Positions 7,565-15,620 of a stretch of DNA of 19,224 nucleotides are shown in pieces. How positions within the stretch are numbered: the first letter of the stretch is position 1; every line of letters begins with the position of its first letter. The stretch is from an uncultured Lachnospiraceae bacterium. GTDB taxonomy: Bacteria; Bacillota; Clostridia; Lachnospirales; Lachnospiraceae. The stretch lies in assembly GCA_910585825.1 (NCBI GenBank), contig CAJUEY010000048.1:1-19224 (forward strand), read 5' to 3'. Below the pieces are notes generated by a model, which worked only from the letters and a program-made list of their open reading frames with translations, did no database searches and was not told where the DNA came from. Both the position numbers and the translations under genes were made by a program.

Positions 7565-8338
7565 ATGATTTTAGATACCATTGTTGCGGACAAAAAAATC
7601 CGCCTGATTGAGCACAAAAAACATAGTTCTTTGGAGGAGATGAAAAGGCTGGCAGAGGAAGTATACAGGGAAGAACATCTTTTTTATCAGGCGTTGAAAA
7701 AAGAGGGCATCTCCATAATCGGAGAATTTAAAAAAGCTTCTCCCAGTCTTGGAAACATTGACAGTAAGATCAATCTGACAACACGCATGGAGGAGTACAA
7801 TGTTTCTGTCGACGCCGTATCCTGCCTGACAGAAGAAGATCATTTTTCAGGAAGCATAGACTATCTGGAACAGGTGCGGAAACTAACGGAACTGCCCATA
7901 CTGCGGAAGGATTTTATGATTGATGCATACCAGTTTTATGAGGCAAAAGCATTCGGCGCGGATGCAGTACTTTTGATTGCGGCGATTTTAGATGATGGGC
8001 AGCTGAAAGATTTTTATCAGCTTGCCGGATTCCTGGGGCTGGACGCATTGGTGGAGGTGCATGATGAGAATGAAATGGAACGGGCATTGAAGATAGATGC
8101 AGACATCATCGGCGTCAATAACCGGGATTTAAAGGACTTTACCATACGTCTGGAAACAACAAAAAGGCTATCTTCCATGGTTCCGAAGGAAAAAGTATTT
8201 GTTTCGGAAAGCGGCATTACAAAGGATGCAGATGTGAAATTTTTAAAAGAATGCAGAGTGGATGCGTTTTTAATCGGAAGGTCCTTTATGGAATCCGAAA
8301 ACCCAAAGGAGCTGGCAGCGCAATGGAAGAAATTATAA
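7565..8338 (+). CDS. trpC: Indole-3-glycerol phosphate synthase
   Basis: TrpC closes the ring of carboxyphenylamino-deoxyribulose phosphate to indole-3-glycerol phosphate, losing CO2 and water. The ATG at 7565 follows GGGAGG (7554-7559) with 5 bases between. The 257-residue product is the usual length for the single-domain enzyme. Active-site segments of the barrel are present in order: GEFKKASPS, LRKDFMID, LVEVHDENE, GVNNRDLKDF and VSESGI, which cover the known Lys, Glu, Asn and Ser/Glu positions. The gene starts 12 bases after trpG, where trpD is more commonly found. Its last 16 bases overlap trpF. Confidence 0.97.
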   Translation: MILDTIVADKKIRLIEHKKHSSLEEMKRLAEEVYREEHLFYQALKKEGISIIGEFKKASPSLGNIDSKINLTTRMEEYNVSVDAVSCLTEEDHFSGSIDYLEQVRKLTELPILRKDFMIDAYQFYEAKAFGADAVLLIAAILDDGQLKDFYQLAGFLGLDALVEVHDENEMERALKIDADIIGVNNRDLKDFTIRLETTKRLSSMVPKEKVFVSESGITKDADVKFLKECRVDAFLIGRSFMESENPKELAAQWKKL

Positions 8339-8973
8339 AAATACCAAAGGTAAAAATCTGCGGAATTACAGAGGAAAGAGAAGCAGAGTTTTTAAACGAG
8401 GGAAAAGCGGATTATGCAGGAATGGTTTTTTACGAAAAAAGCAGACGGAACATCAGTTTTATCCAGGCGGAGAAACTGATCCGATGTCTGGATGCAGAAA
8501 TTGGCAAAGTGGCGGTTGCAGTAAATCCTACTTTGGAATTTGCCAAAGAGGCGGCACAGAGGGGATTTGATCTTTTACAGGTGCATGGGAATATAGAAAA
8601 AAAAGTGAGAGAAAACAGTCCGATTCCTATCTGGAGAGCGGTTAACATTACCGATGCAGACGCTCTTCATGCATTTTTTGAGGAAGAAGAAAAAGCGGGG
8701 ATGGAAGGGATCATAGGCTATGTGGCAGACGGAATGGGATATGGCGGCGGCAGGCCTTTTGACTGGAAGGGGTTGTGTGTAAATGTGAGAAAGCAACTGA
8801 AAGGAAAACAGCTGATCCTTGCGGGAGGGCTCACGGAGCAAAATGTTAAAGAAGGAATTTGCTGCTTTCTGCCGGATATCGTGGACGTCAGCAGCGGAGT
8901 GGAAGAAGAAGGAAAGAAGAGCAGAGCAAAAATAATAAAGTTTATAAGAAAGGTGAGAGAACATGAACAATAA
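8323..8973 (+). CDS. trpF: Phosphoribosylanthranilate isomerase
   Basis: TrpF carries out the Amadori rearrangement of phosphoribosylanthranilate to the substrate of TrpC. The ATG at 8323 lies inside the end of trpC; AAAGGAG (8305-8311) is 11 bases upstream. An earlier in-frame start would only extend the overlap with trpC. The 216-residue product shows KVKICGI with the catalytic Cys13, MVFYEKSRRNIS, QVHG, GMGYGGGRPFDW with the likely general-acid Asp136, and LAGGLTEQNV. It is an ordinary single-domain enzyme. The 16-base overlap with trpC and the 11-base overlap with trpB suggest translational coupling. Confidence 0.95.
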   Translation: MEEIIKIPKVKICGITEEREAEFLNEGKADYAGMVFYEKSRRNISFIQAEKLIRCLDAEIGKVAVAVNPTLEFAKEAAQRGFDLLQVHGNIEKKVRENSPIPIWRAVNITDADALHAFFEEEEKAGMEGIIGYVADGMGYGGGRPFDWKGLCVNVRKQLKGKQLILAGGLTEQNVKEGICCFLPDIVDVSSGVEEEGKKSRAKIIKFIRKVREHEQ

Positions 8974-10150
8974 AGGATACTACGGGAAATTCGGAGGTCA
9001 GTTTGTAGCAGAGTCTTTGATGAATACGCTGAAAGAATTGGATGAGGCATTTGAAGAGGCGGTAAGAGATCCGGAATTTCAAAAGGAATATCACTATTAT
9101 CTGAAACAGTATGTAGGCAGGGAGACGCCCTTGTATTTTGCAGAGCGGCTCAGTGAAAAATACGGAACGAAAATTTACTTAAAACGAGAAGATTTGAATC
9201 ATACAGGAGCCCACAAAATCAATAACGTAATCGGACAGATTTTACTGGCCAGGCGAATGGGAAAGAAGAAGGTCATTGCAGAGACAGGAGCGGGACAGCA
9301 TGGTGTGGCAACTGCCACAGGAGCGGCGTTATTCAATCTGGAATGTACGGTATTTATGGGCGAAGAGGACATGAAACGGCAGGCATTGAATGTCATGCGC
9401 ATGGAAATGCTGGGGGCAAAGGTAGTCTGTGTCCGTTCCGGCAGCAATACCTTAAAGGATGCCACAAATGAGGCAATCCGTACCTGGGCAAAACGGGCAG
9501 AAGATACCTTTTATGTGATCGGTTCTGCGGTAGGGCCTTATCCTTATCCCAAAATTGTCAAAGAGTTCCAAAGCGTTATCAGCCGTGAGGCGAAAAAGCA
9601 GTTTTATGAGGCTGAGCAGAAACTGCCGGATGTGGTTATGGCCTGTGTGGGCGGCGGTTCCAATTCCATTGGAATGTTTGCGGACTTTATAGAGGAAAAG
9701 GACGTGGAGTTGATCGGCGTGGAGGCTGCCGGAAAAGGAATTGAAACAGGCGAGCATGCAGCCGCTATGGCTTTGGGAGAGATTGGAACGCTCCACGGCA
9801 TGAAATCCTATCTGCTGCAGGATGAAAACGGGAATATTCAGTTGGCGCATTCGATTTCCGCAGGGCTGGATTATCCCGGCGTAGGACCGGAGCATGCTTA
9901 TTTGAAAGATTCCGGCAGAGCGGAATATGTTTCCATAACAGATAAGGAAGCCATGGATGCTTTAATGGAGCTCTGCAGTCTGGAGGGGATTATACCGGCG
10001 ATTGAAAGCGCCCATGCCATTGCTTACGCCATGAAAAAAGCCAAGACTATGACGATGGAGCAGAGCATGATTGTATGTCTTTCCGGAAGAGGAGACAAAG
10101 ACGTACACACCATTGCGGATTATCTGACGGGAAAAGGATATTTGAATTAG
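8963..10150 (+). CDS. trpB: Tryptophan synthase beta chain
   Basis: TrpB joins indole, delivered by the alpha chain, with serine to make tryptophan, using pyridoxal phosphate. The 395-residue product opens with GYYGKFGGQFVAESL, typical of the classical TrpB1 form that works with TrpA. Lys85 in HTGAHKINN is the PLP-binding lysine, and CVGGGSNSIGMF holds the PLP phosphate loop. The late segments GPEHAYLKDSGRAEY and CLSGRGDKD are also conserved. Translation starts within the end of trpF (11-base overlap), with AAAGGTG about 6 bases upstream of the ATG. trpA follows 12 bases after its stop. Confidence 0.98.
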   Translation: MNNKGYYGKFGGQFVAESLMNTLKELDEAFEEAVRDPEFQKEYHYYLKQYVGRETPLYFAERLSEKYGTKIYLKREDLNHTGAHKINNVIGQILLARRMGKKKVIAETGAGQHGVATATGAALFNLECTVFMGEEDMKRQALNVMRMEMLGAKVVCVRSGSNTLKDATNEAIRTWAKRAEDTFYVIGSAVGPYPYPKIVKEFQSVISREAKKQFYEAEQKLPDVVMACVGGGSNSIGMFADFIEEKDVELIGVEAAGKGIETGEHAAAMALGEIGTLHGMKSYLLQDENGNIQLAHSISAGLDYPGVGPEHAYLKDSGRAEYVSITDKEAMDALMELCSLEGIIPAIESAHAIAYAMKKAKTMTMEQSMIVCLSGRGDKDVHTIADYLTGKGYLN

Positions 10151-10162
10151 GGAGGAGAAAAG

Positions 10163-10951
10163 ATGAATCGAATTGAAGAAAAAATGGCTTTGCTGCAAGA
10201 AAAAAAAGAAAAAGCATTTATTACTTATATGACGGCGGGACTGCCGGATATGGAAGGTACAAAAGCGCTGATCAAAGCACAAAAAGAGGCGGGCGTGGAT
10301 GTGATTGAGCTGGGAATTCCTTTTTCGGACCCCATTGCCGACGGCCCTGTGATTCAGGATGCGTCCTATCGTTCCATCTGTCTTGGTACAAATATAACAA
10401 AGGTGTTTCGGATGATGGAGGAGATCCGGCAGGAGGGCGTTGATCTGCCGATTATTTTCATGATGTATTATAATACGATTTTGCATTATGGAATTCAGGC
10501 GTTTGCAGCAAAATGCAAAGAGACTGGCGTAGACGGACTGATTGTACCGGATCTTCCCTTAGAGGAGCAGGAGGAATTAAAAGCGGCTCTTGCAAAACAG
10601 GATGGAGCTATTTTGATTCAGCTGGTTTCTCCGGTGTCAAAAGAGCGGATTCCGGCTATTTTACAGGATGCAAGAGGATTTGTTTACTGCGTATCCTCTA
10701 TGGGTGTAACCGGTCAGGCAGGCTCCTTCCACAAGGAAGTACTGGCTTATTTAAGCGAGGTAAAGCAAATCTCCAAAATTCCGGTTATGATGGGATTTGG
10801 CATTCGTACCCCGGAGGATATTGCACCGATGAAAGATGTGATAGACGGAGCAATCGTGGGAACCTATTTTATGCAGTTATTGGAAGAGCATCATTACAGT
10901 GTAGATGCAGCAAAGAAATACTGCCGTGATTTTAAAGTAAATCTTGGCTGA
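10163..10951 (+). CDS. trpA: Tryptophan synthase alpha chain
   Basis: TrpA splits indole-3-glycerol phosphate into indole and glyceraldehyde 3-phosphate and feeds indole through a tunnel to TrpB. The product has 262 residues. The catalytic pair falls at Glu49 and Asp60 (VIELGIPFSDPIADGP), the same numbers as in the well-studied Salmonella enzyme. Phosphate-binding and barrel segments YCVSSMGVTG and MMGFGIRTPED are present. GGGAGGAGA (about 10150-10158) gives a strong ribosome binding site. The TGA at 10949-10951 is followed by a 102-base gap before trpD, with no terminator seen. Confidence 0.97.
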   Translation: MNRIEEKMALLQEKKEKAFITYMTAGLPDMEGTKALIKAQKEAGVDVIELGIPFSDPIADGPVIQDASYRSICLGTNITKVFRMMEEIRQEGVDLPIIFMMYYNTILHYGIQAFAAKCKETGVDGLIVPDLPLEEQEELKAALAKQDGAILIQLVSPVSKERIPAILQDARGFVYCVSSMGVTGQAGSFHKEVLAYLSEVKQISKIPVMMGFGIRTPEDIAPMKDVIDGAIVGTYFMQLLEEHHYSVDAAKKYCRDFKVNLG

Positions 10952-10978
10952 TGTATGGACTGATCTTCTTATAATTGA

Positions 10979-11007
10979 TTGGCCAGAATACGCGATACCG
11001 GTATAAA
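10979..11007 (+). promoter_or_regulatory. Possible internal promoter ahead of trpD
   Basis: In the 102-base gap between trpA and trpD, TTGGCC (10979-10984) and TATAAA (11002-11007) are 17 bp apart. The -10 matches five of six consensus positions and the -35 four of six. A short palindrome ATACCGGTAT (10995-11004) overlaps the -10. This is the only gap of any size in the operon, so trpD could be transcribed partly on its own. The evidence is sequence similarity only. Confidence 0.35.
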
Positions 11008-11053
11008 TGATTTGGATTACCCATAAACAAAAAAAATTATCAGGAGGATTTAT

Positions 11054-12061
11054 ATGATGCAGACAGCAATTGAAACAGTAGCAGAAGGAAGAGACTTAAC
11101 AGAGGCAGAGGCAAAAAGAGTCATGGAAATTTTACTGAGTGGTGGAGCAACTCAGGCTCAGATCGGTTCTTTTTTAACGGCGCTTCGGATGAAAGGAGAA
11201 ACCGTTGATGAATTGACGGGATTTGCATCCGTACTGAAGGAAAAAGCAGATACAATTTCTCCGAAATGCAAAAATTATGTGGATTTTGTAGGAACCGGAG
11301 GGGATCGGACTTTTACGTTTAATATTTCCACAACAGGAGCCTTTGTGGCAGCCGGAGCGGGGGTGCATATTGCCAAACATGGAAATCGTTCTATTTCTTC
11401 CAAAAGCGGCTCGGGAGATGTATTAGAGGCGCTGGGCGTTAATATTATGGCAGAGCCCGCCGTAGTGAAACGGTGTGTAGATGAAACAGGAATCGGGTTT
11501 ATGTTTGCACCTTCTTTTAATAAAACCATGCGGTTTGTAGGGCAGGCCAGAAAGGAAATGGGAATCCGGACTGTGTTTAATATTTTAGGGCCTCTTGCGA
11601 ATCCTTCCAGGGCGAAAGGCATGCTGGTAGGCGTTTACACACCGGAAATGACAGAAAAAATGGCAGTCGTTATGAGCAGGCTTGGAGTAGAGAGGGCATT
11701 GGTGGTCAGCGGAAAAGATCATATGGATGAATTGACAACGACAGATGTGACCGTGATGTCCGAGATCAAGGACGGAAAAGTAACCACTTATGAAATCACT
11801 CCTGAAGAGTTCGGATTTGAGAGATCAGAATTGAAGGATCTAAGAGGCGGCGACGGAGAAGAAAATGCAGAGATTACAAAGAAAATCCTGCAGGGAGAAA
11901 AAGGCAAAAAACGGGATATTGTATTGTTAAATGCAGGAGCAGCCATTTATATTGCCGGTATGGCCGATTCCATAAAAGAAGGCGTCAAAATGGCAGAAGA
12001 ATCCATTGATTCAGGAAAGGCGGCAAAGGTACTTGAAAATCTGGTGAAAATGTCGGCTTAA
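11054..12061 (+). CDS. trpD: Anthranilate phosphoribosyltransferase
   Basis: TrpD transfers the phosphoribosyl group from PRPP to anthranilate, the second step of the pathway. AGGAGG (11042-11047) lies 6 bases before the first of two adjacent ATG codons (11054 and 11057), so the start could be one codon later. The 335-residue product is the usual length. Diagnostic segments are VGTGGDRTFTFNIST (PRPP-binding glycine loop), KHGNRSISSKSGSGDVLEALG in part (anthranilate and PRPP pocket), GFMFAPSFNKTMRFVGQARK, RTVFNILGPLANP and MDELTTTDVT. It is the only pathway gene not packed against its neighbours. It sits after trpA rather than between trpG and trpC. Together with the other six genes it completes the set from chorismate to tryptophan. 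No clear terminator follows; malQ begins 123 bases downstream. Confidence 0.96.
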   Translation: MMQTAIETVAEGRDLTEAEAKRVMEILLSGGATQAQIGSFLTALRMKGETVDELTGFASVLKEKADTISPKCKNYVDFVGTGGDRTFTFNISTTGAFVAAGAGVHIAKHGNRSISSKSGSGDVLEALGVNIMAEPAVVKRCVDETGIGFMFAPSFNKTMRFVGQARKEMGIRTVFNILGPLANPSRAKGMLVGVYTPEMTEKMAVVMSRLGVERALVVSGKDHMDELTTTDVTVMSEIKDGKVTTYEITPEEFGFERSELKDLRGGDGEENAEITKKILQGEKGKKRDIVLLNAGAAIYIAGMADSIKEGVKMAEESIDSGKAAKVLENLVKMSA

Positions 12062-12086
12062 AATGGGAGGGAAACTGCCCGGAAAC

Positions 12087-12114
12087 TTGAAAATGATGGA
12101 GAGTCTGATATAAT
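12087..12114 (+). promoter_or_regulatory. Promoter of malQ
   Basis: TTGAAA (12087-12092) and a perfect TATAAT (12109-12114) are separated by 16 bp, and TGA just before the -10 makes it an extended -10 element. Transcription would start near 12121, giving a leader of about 64 bases. Because no trp terminator is visible before it, malQ could also receive read-through from the trp operon. Confidence 0.7.
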
Positions 12115-12184
12115 AACAATAGATCATTTCATATGCAATCATGAAGGTATCGGTAAAATAGAAAAGAAATTGGGGTAGTAAAGT

Positions 12185-13726
12185 ATGAGATCAGGTGGTA
12201 TTTTAATGCACATTTCTTCCCTGCCTTCCGAGTACGGAATCGGAACCATGGGCAGAGAAGCCAGAAAATTTGTGGATTTTTTAGTAAAGGCGGGGCAGAC
12301 TTACTGGCAGATTCTTCCGGTATGTCCAACCAGCTATGGGGACTCTCCATATCAGTCCTTTTCCAGTTTTGCAGGCAATCCTTATTTTATTGATTTGACT
12401 ATGCTCTGCAGAGAGAAATTATTGAAAAAAGAAGAATGTGAATCCTGTTTCTGGGGAAAAAAGAATACAGAAGTGGATTTTGGCATTCTCTATCAGAACC
12501 GCTATGATTTATTGAAGAAAGTACATCGGCGTTTTATCAAAAAAGAGCCGGAGGATTTTTCTGTTTTCTGTGACGAAGAGAAAGAATGGCTGTCTGACTA
12601 TGCAGAATTTATGGCTTTAAAAGACGCCCATGACGGCGCAGCCTGGGAAGAGTGGGAAGATGCGCTCAGATTCCGCGAGCCTGGGGCAATGGAAGAGGTT
12701 CGTGATAAATACGCAGAAGAAATCTGTTTTTATAAAATGCTGCAGTATTTGTTTTTTAAACAGTGGAGAAGCCTGAAAGAATATGCGAATCAGAAGGGAA
12801 TTCAAATAATCGGCGACGTGCCGATTTATGTTGCGGGGGACAGCGCCGATGTGTGGGCAAACCCGGATCAGTTTTATCTGGATGAAGATCTGCATCCCAT
12901 TGAAGTGGCGGGATGTCCGCCGGATGCATTTTCGGAAGACGGACAGCTGTGGGGGAATCCGTTGTTTCGCTGGGATGTGATGAAAAAAGACGGCTATCAT
13001 TTTTGGACAAAACGGATTCATGCAATGTCAAAGCTGTATGATGTGGTCAGAATTGATCATTTCCGGGGATTCGATTCCTACTATGCAATTCCTGCCGGAG
13101 CAAAAACAGCCAAAAAGGGCGAATGGAAAAAAGGGCCGGGTATGGATTTGTTCCGGACATTGGAGAAAAAGCTTGGAAGGTTAAATATCATTGTAGAAGA
13201 TCTGGGATTTTTAACGCCTTCTGTATTAAAACTGGTGAAAGATTCCGGATTCCCCGGTATGAAGGTGCTTCAGTTTGCCTTTGATCCCAGGGAGGAAAGC
13301 GATTATCTTCCTCACAATTATACAAGCCACAGCGTGGTCTATACCGGAACCCATGACAACGAAACAACGGCGGGCTGGTTCAAAACAGCTCCCAGAGCAT
13401 GCGTCAATTTTGCAAAGAAATATCTGAGTCTGACCAAAGAAGAAGGGTATCACTGGGGCATGATGCGCGGTGCCTGGGCAAGCGTCAGTGATCTGGCAAT
13501 CGTGCCTATGCAGGATGTTTTGGGGCTTGGAAATGAGGCGCGGATGAATACGCCTTCTACGCTGGGATGTAATTGGAAATGGAGAGCAAAAGCGGAGCAG
13601 ATTACGCCGAAACTGGCTGGAAGAATCCGAACATACATGAAGATGTATGGACGTGAGCCTGGCAATGCGGTAGAGGAGAGTGTATTGGCAGGGGAAAACC
13701 CTTGTTCATGCGGATCTGTACGATAA
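12185..13726 (+). CDS. malQ: 4-alpha-glucanotransferase (amylomaltase)
   Basis: MalQ moves alpha-1,4-glucan segments between maltodextrins and releases glucose, in the cytoplasm. It is a GH77 enzyme used in maltodextrin or glycogen metabolism. The 513-residue product begins MRSGGILMHISSLPS, where family members normally begin, so the ATG at 12185 is right even though the upstream GGGG is a weak ribosome binding site. Catalytic residues can be placed from GH77 knowledge: nucleophile Asp291 in VVRIDHFRGF, acid/base Glu338 in IVEDLGFL, and Asp391 in GTHDNETT. Other signatures are PTSYGDSPYQS, GDVPIYVAGDSADVW and WGNPLFRW. The gene has its own promoter and no other glycogen or maltose genes lie in this window. 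No terminator is seen after its stop. Confidence 0.96.
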   Translation: MRSGGILMHISSLPSEYGIGTMGREARKFVDFLVKAGQTYWQILPVCPTSYGDSPYQSFSSFAGNPYFIDLTMLCREKLLKKEECESCFWGKKNTEVDFGILYQNRYDLLKKVHRRFIKKEPEDFSVFCDEEKEWLSDYAEFMALKDAHDGAAWEEWEDALRFREPGAMEEVRDKYAEEICFYKMLQYLFFKQWRSLKEYANQKGIQIIGDVPIYVAGDSADVWANPDQFYLDEDLHPIEVAGCPPDAFSEDGQLWGNPLFRWDVMKKDGYHFWTKRIHAMSKLYDVVRIDHFRGFDSYYAIPAGAKTAKKGEWKKGPGMDLFRTLEKKLGRLNIIVEDLGFLTPSVLKLVKDSGFPGMKVLQFAFDPREESDYLPHNYTSHSVVYTGTHDNETTAGWFKTAPRACVNFAKKYLSLTKEEGYHWGMMRGAWASVSDLAIVPMQDVLGLGNEARMNTPSTLGCNWKWRAKAEQITPKLAGRIRTYMKMYGREPGNAVEESVLAGENPCSCGSVR

Positions 13727-13831
13727 CATAAGGCGCTTTTTCAGATCAAATCTGAAGTAACAGTCAGTGATTATCATATCGTTGCGATACAAACACACTC
13801 TGAAATCGGGAGTTATATTAGGAGGGCAAAA

Positions 13832-14044
13832 ATGCTTGATACGATACCTGACGAAGAAGAAATGACAGCTTTAGTTGGAAAATCTCTATATGATGTATGG
13901 AATAAGCTGTGTGTTTTCGGCGTTTTGCTTGCCGGGAAGGAGATTTTCATGTGGGAACAAGAACACAGGAAAGACGAGAAGGAGCGCTCTCTGTGGAAAC
14001 GTGAAAAGAACCTTGAAATGTGGAAAATCCCAAAAATCTCTTGA
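13832..14044 (+). CDS. Small protein of unknown function, possibly a truncated gene
   Basis: This 70-codon ORF has one of the best ribosome binding sites in the window: AGGAGGG (13820-13826), 5 bases before the ATG. I do not recognise the protein with confidence. The first 30 residues (MLDTIPDEEEMTALVGKSLY and on to NKLCVF) look like a folded, acidic N-terminus and faintly recall proteins of the DUF3788 type, which would be longer. After that the sequence becomes a charged, Trp/Lys/Arg/Glu-rich tail with no such resemblance. It may therefore be the remnant of a longer gene. No good promoter is visible in 13727-13831, only short dyads at 13740-13756 and 13777-13789. Its last codons overlap the -35 of the pyk promoter. 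There is no membrane segment and no signal peptide. Confidence 0.4.
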   Translation: MLDTIPDEEEMTALVGKSLYDVWNKLCVFGVLLAGKEIFMWEQEHRKDEKERSLWKREKNLEMWKIPKIS

Positions 14045-14069
14045 AATGACTCAAATGATAGTATAGAAT
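14041..14069 (+). promoter_or_regulatory. Promoter of pyk
   Basis: TTGAAA (14041-14046) and TAGAAT (14064-14069) are 17 bp apart and each matches the sigma-A consensus at five of six positions. The -35 overlaps the stop codon of the small ORF before it. The start of transcription would be near 14076, about 36 bases before the pyk ATG. Confidence 0.6.
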
Positions 14070-14111
14070 AGTAGCGATTTGAGGAAAATAATAACAGGAG
14101 TGATGAATTGT

Positions 14112-15527
14112 ATGAGAAAAACCAAAATAGTATGTACGCTAGGTCCGGCAACTGACAGAGAAGATGTACTGGAGAATCTGATCGTAAAAGGAATGAATGT
14201 GGCAAGATGCAATTTTTCCCATGGAAGCTATGATGAGCATAAAGCGAGAATTGATAAAGTAAAGGAACTGAGAGAGAAACATCATATGCCCACAGCCATT
14301 ATGTTAGATACAAAAGGACCGGAAATTCGTCTGGGATTGTTCCGGGATCATGAAATTATTCTGGAAGAAGGAGCGAAATTTGTACTCTATTCGGAAGAGC
14401 GGGAAGGAGACCAGGACGGAATTTCCATTACCTATCCGGATTTGTACAAAGATGTAGAGGTCGGTACGACGATACTCATCGACGACGGATTAGTGGAAAT
14501 GAGCGTTGTGGAATTAAAAGAAGGAGAAATTGTCTGCCAGATCAAAAACGGCGGCAAGGTTTCCGACCGTAAGGGCGTCAATGTACCGAATGTAAAATTA
14601 TCCATGCCTTTCTTAAGCGACAAGGACAAAGAGGATATACTCTTTGGAATCAAGAACGATGTGGATTTTGTTGCCGCATCCTTTGTGAGACGTGCCGATG
14701 ATATCAGAAAAATGCGGAAATATTTAAATGACCACGGCGGATACGACGTGCATATCATTGCCAAAATTGAGAACCGGGAAGGCGTGGAAAATATTGACGA
14801 GATTATAGAAACGGCGGAAGGCGTTATGGTAGCCAGAGGCGATATGGGCGTGGAAATCCCCTGTGAAGAAGTTCCCGTCATCCAGAAAATGATGATTAAA
14901 AAATGTGTTATGGCGGGCGGGCAGGTGATTACCGCAACCCAGATGTTAGATTCCATGATGAAAAATCCCAGGCCGACCAGAGCAGAGACGACAGACGTTG
15001 CCAACGCCATTTACGATGGAACCGGCGCCATTATGCTTTCCGGAGAAACCGCGGCAGGCCTGTATCCGGTGGAGGCTTTAGAGACAATGGTTCGGATTGC
15101 CGACCGCACCGAGCAGGATATTGATTACCGGAAACGATTCTTTGCAAGGGATCGAAAAGCAAACCCGGATGTAACAGACGCTATTTGTCATGCAACCTGT
15201 ACGACAGCTCTTGATTTAAATGCAAAATCCATTGTAACCGTTACCCAGAGCGGCCATTCTGCAAGAAATATTGCAAAATATCATCCGGCCAGCGGAATTA
15301 TCTGCGGCGCAACGGATGAAAAGGTAGCCCGGCAGCTGAATCTGGTATGGGGCGCAGCGCCCATTATTTTGGAAAAGAAAAAAGATGTATTTGAATTATT
15401 TGACCATGCCTTAGAAGTGGCGGAAGAACAGGGATATCTGGAAAAGGGCGATATGACGGTGATTACTTCGGGCGTTCCTATTGGAGTATCCGGAACTACA
15501 AATATGATAAAAGTGCAGATTGTATAA
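14112..15527 (+). CDS. pyk: Pyruvate kinase
   Basis: Pyruvate kinase transfers phosphate from phosphoenolpyruvate to ADP, the last step of glycolysis. The start at 14112 gives MRKTKIVCTLGP, the normal beginning of the family. AGGAG (14096-14100) is 11 bases upstream; an in-frame ATG at 14103 is only 2 bases from that site, and an earlier in-frame TTG at 14079 has no support. The product is 471 residues, so it is the short form without the extra C-terminal PEP-utiliser domain found in Bacillus. Conserved segments are CNFSHGSYDEH, LDTKGPEIRLG with Glu71 (the residue linked to potassium dependence), VNVPNVKLSMPFLSDKD, IIAKIENREG, MVARGDMGVEIP, ITATQMLDSM, NPRPTRAETTDVANAI and MLSGETAAG. It is followed by a hairpin that overlaps the spoIVA control region. 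Confidence 0.97.
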   Translation: MRKTKIVCTLGPATDREDVLENLIVKGMNVARCNFSHGSYDEHKARIDKVKELREKHHMPTAIMLDTKGPEIRLGLFRDHEIILEEGAKFVLYSEEREGDQDGISITYPDLYKDVEVGTTILIDDGLVEMSVVELKEGEIVCQIKNGGKVSDRKGVNVPNVKLSMPFLSDKDKEDILFGIKNDVDFVAASFVRRADDIRKMRKYLNDHGGYDVHIIAKIENREGVENIDEIIETAEGVMVARGDMGVEIPCEEVPVIQKMMIKKCVMAGGQVITATQMLDSMMKNPRPTRAETTDVANAIYDGTGAIMLSGETAAGLYPVEALETMVRIADRTEQDIDYRKRFFARDRKANPDVTDAICHATCTTALDLNAKSIVTVTQSGHSARNIAKYHPASGIICGATDEKVARQLNLVWGAAPIILEKKKDVFELFDHALEVAEEQGYLEKGDMTVITSGVPIGVSGTTNMIKVQIV

Positions 15528-15541
15528 GTTTGTTTATTTCA

Positions 15542-15570
15542 GTCATAATCAAAAACTCCTTTCATACAAT
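15542..15570 (+). promoter_or_regulatory. Sigma-E (mother cell) promoter of spoIVA
   Basis: GTCATAAT (15542-15549) and CATACAAT (15563-15570) are 13 bases apart. The second element matches the known sigma-E -10 consensus exactly, and the first is close to the sigma-E -35 form with ATATT. spoIVA is a classic sigma-E gene in spore formers, so gene and promoter type agree. Transcription would begin near 15577. The -10 lies within the left arm of the hairpin at 15554-15613, so transcripts from this promoter would lack most or all of that arm. Confidence 0.72.
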
Positions 15571-15620
15571 GTATAAAGTGTTTTTTCTAAATATACGTTG
15601 TAGGAAAGGGGTTATTTTTT
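15554..15620 (+). terminator. Terminator-like hairpin after pyk that overlaps the spoIVA ribosome binding site
   Basis: The arms 15554-15575 and 15592-15613 can pair over about 21 positions with two G-U pairs and one mismatch, around a loop of 16 bases. Six T residues (15615-15620) follow one base later and touch the spoIVA ATG. For pyk transcripts this is a good intrinsic terminator. The right arm also contains GGAAAGGGG (15603-15611), the only ribosome binding site for spoIVA, so read-through RNA would have that site masked. Confidence 0.7.

Noticed and set aside
13740..13756. Hairpin TTCAGAT-caa-ATCTGAA after malQ as a terminator
   Set aside because: No T-run follows it on the plus strand and the stem is short and AT-rich. 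The T-run is on the 5' side, and no minus-strand gene ends here.
13813..14205. A 130-codon minus-strand frame across the small ORF and the start of pyk
   Set aside because: It is Ser/Phe/Leu-rich, as expected from the reverse of Lys/Glu-rich coding DNA. It has no ribosome binding site and runs into pyk in reverse.
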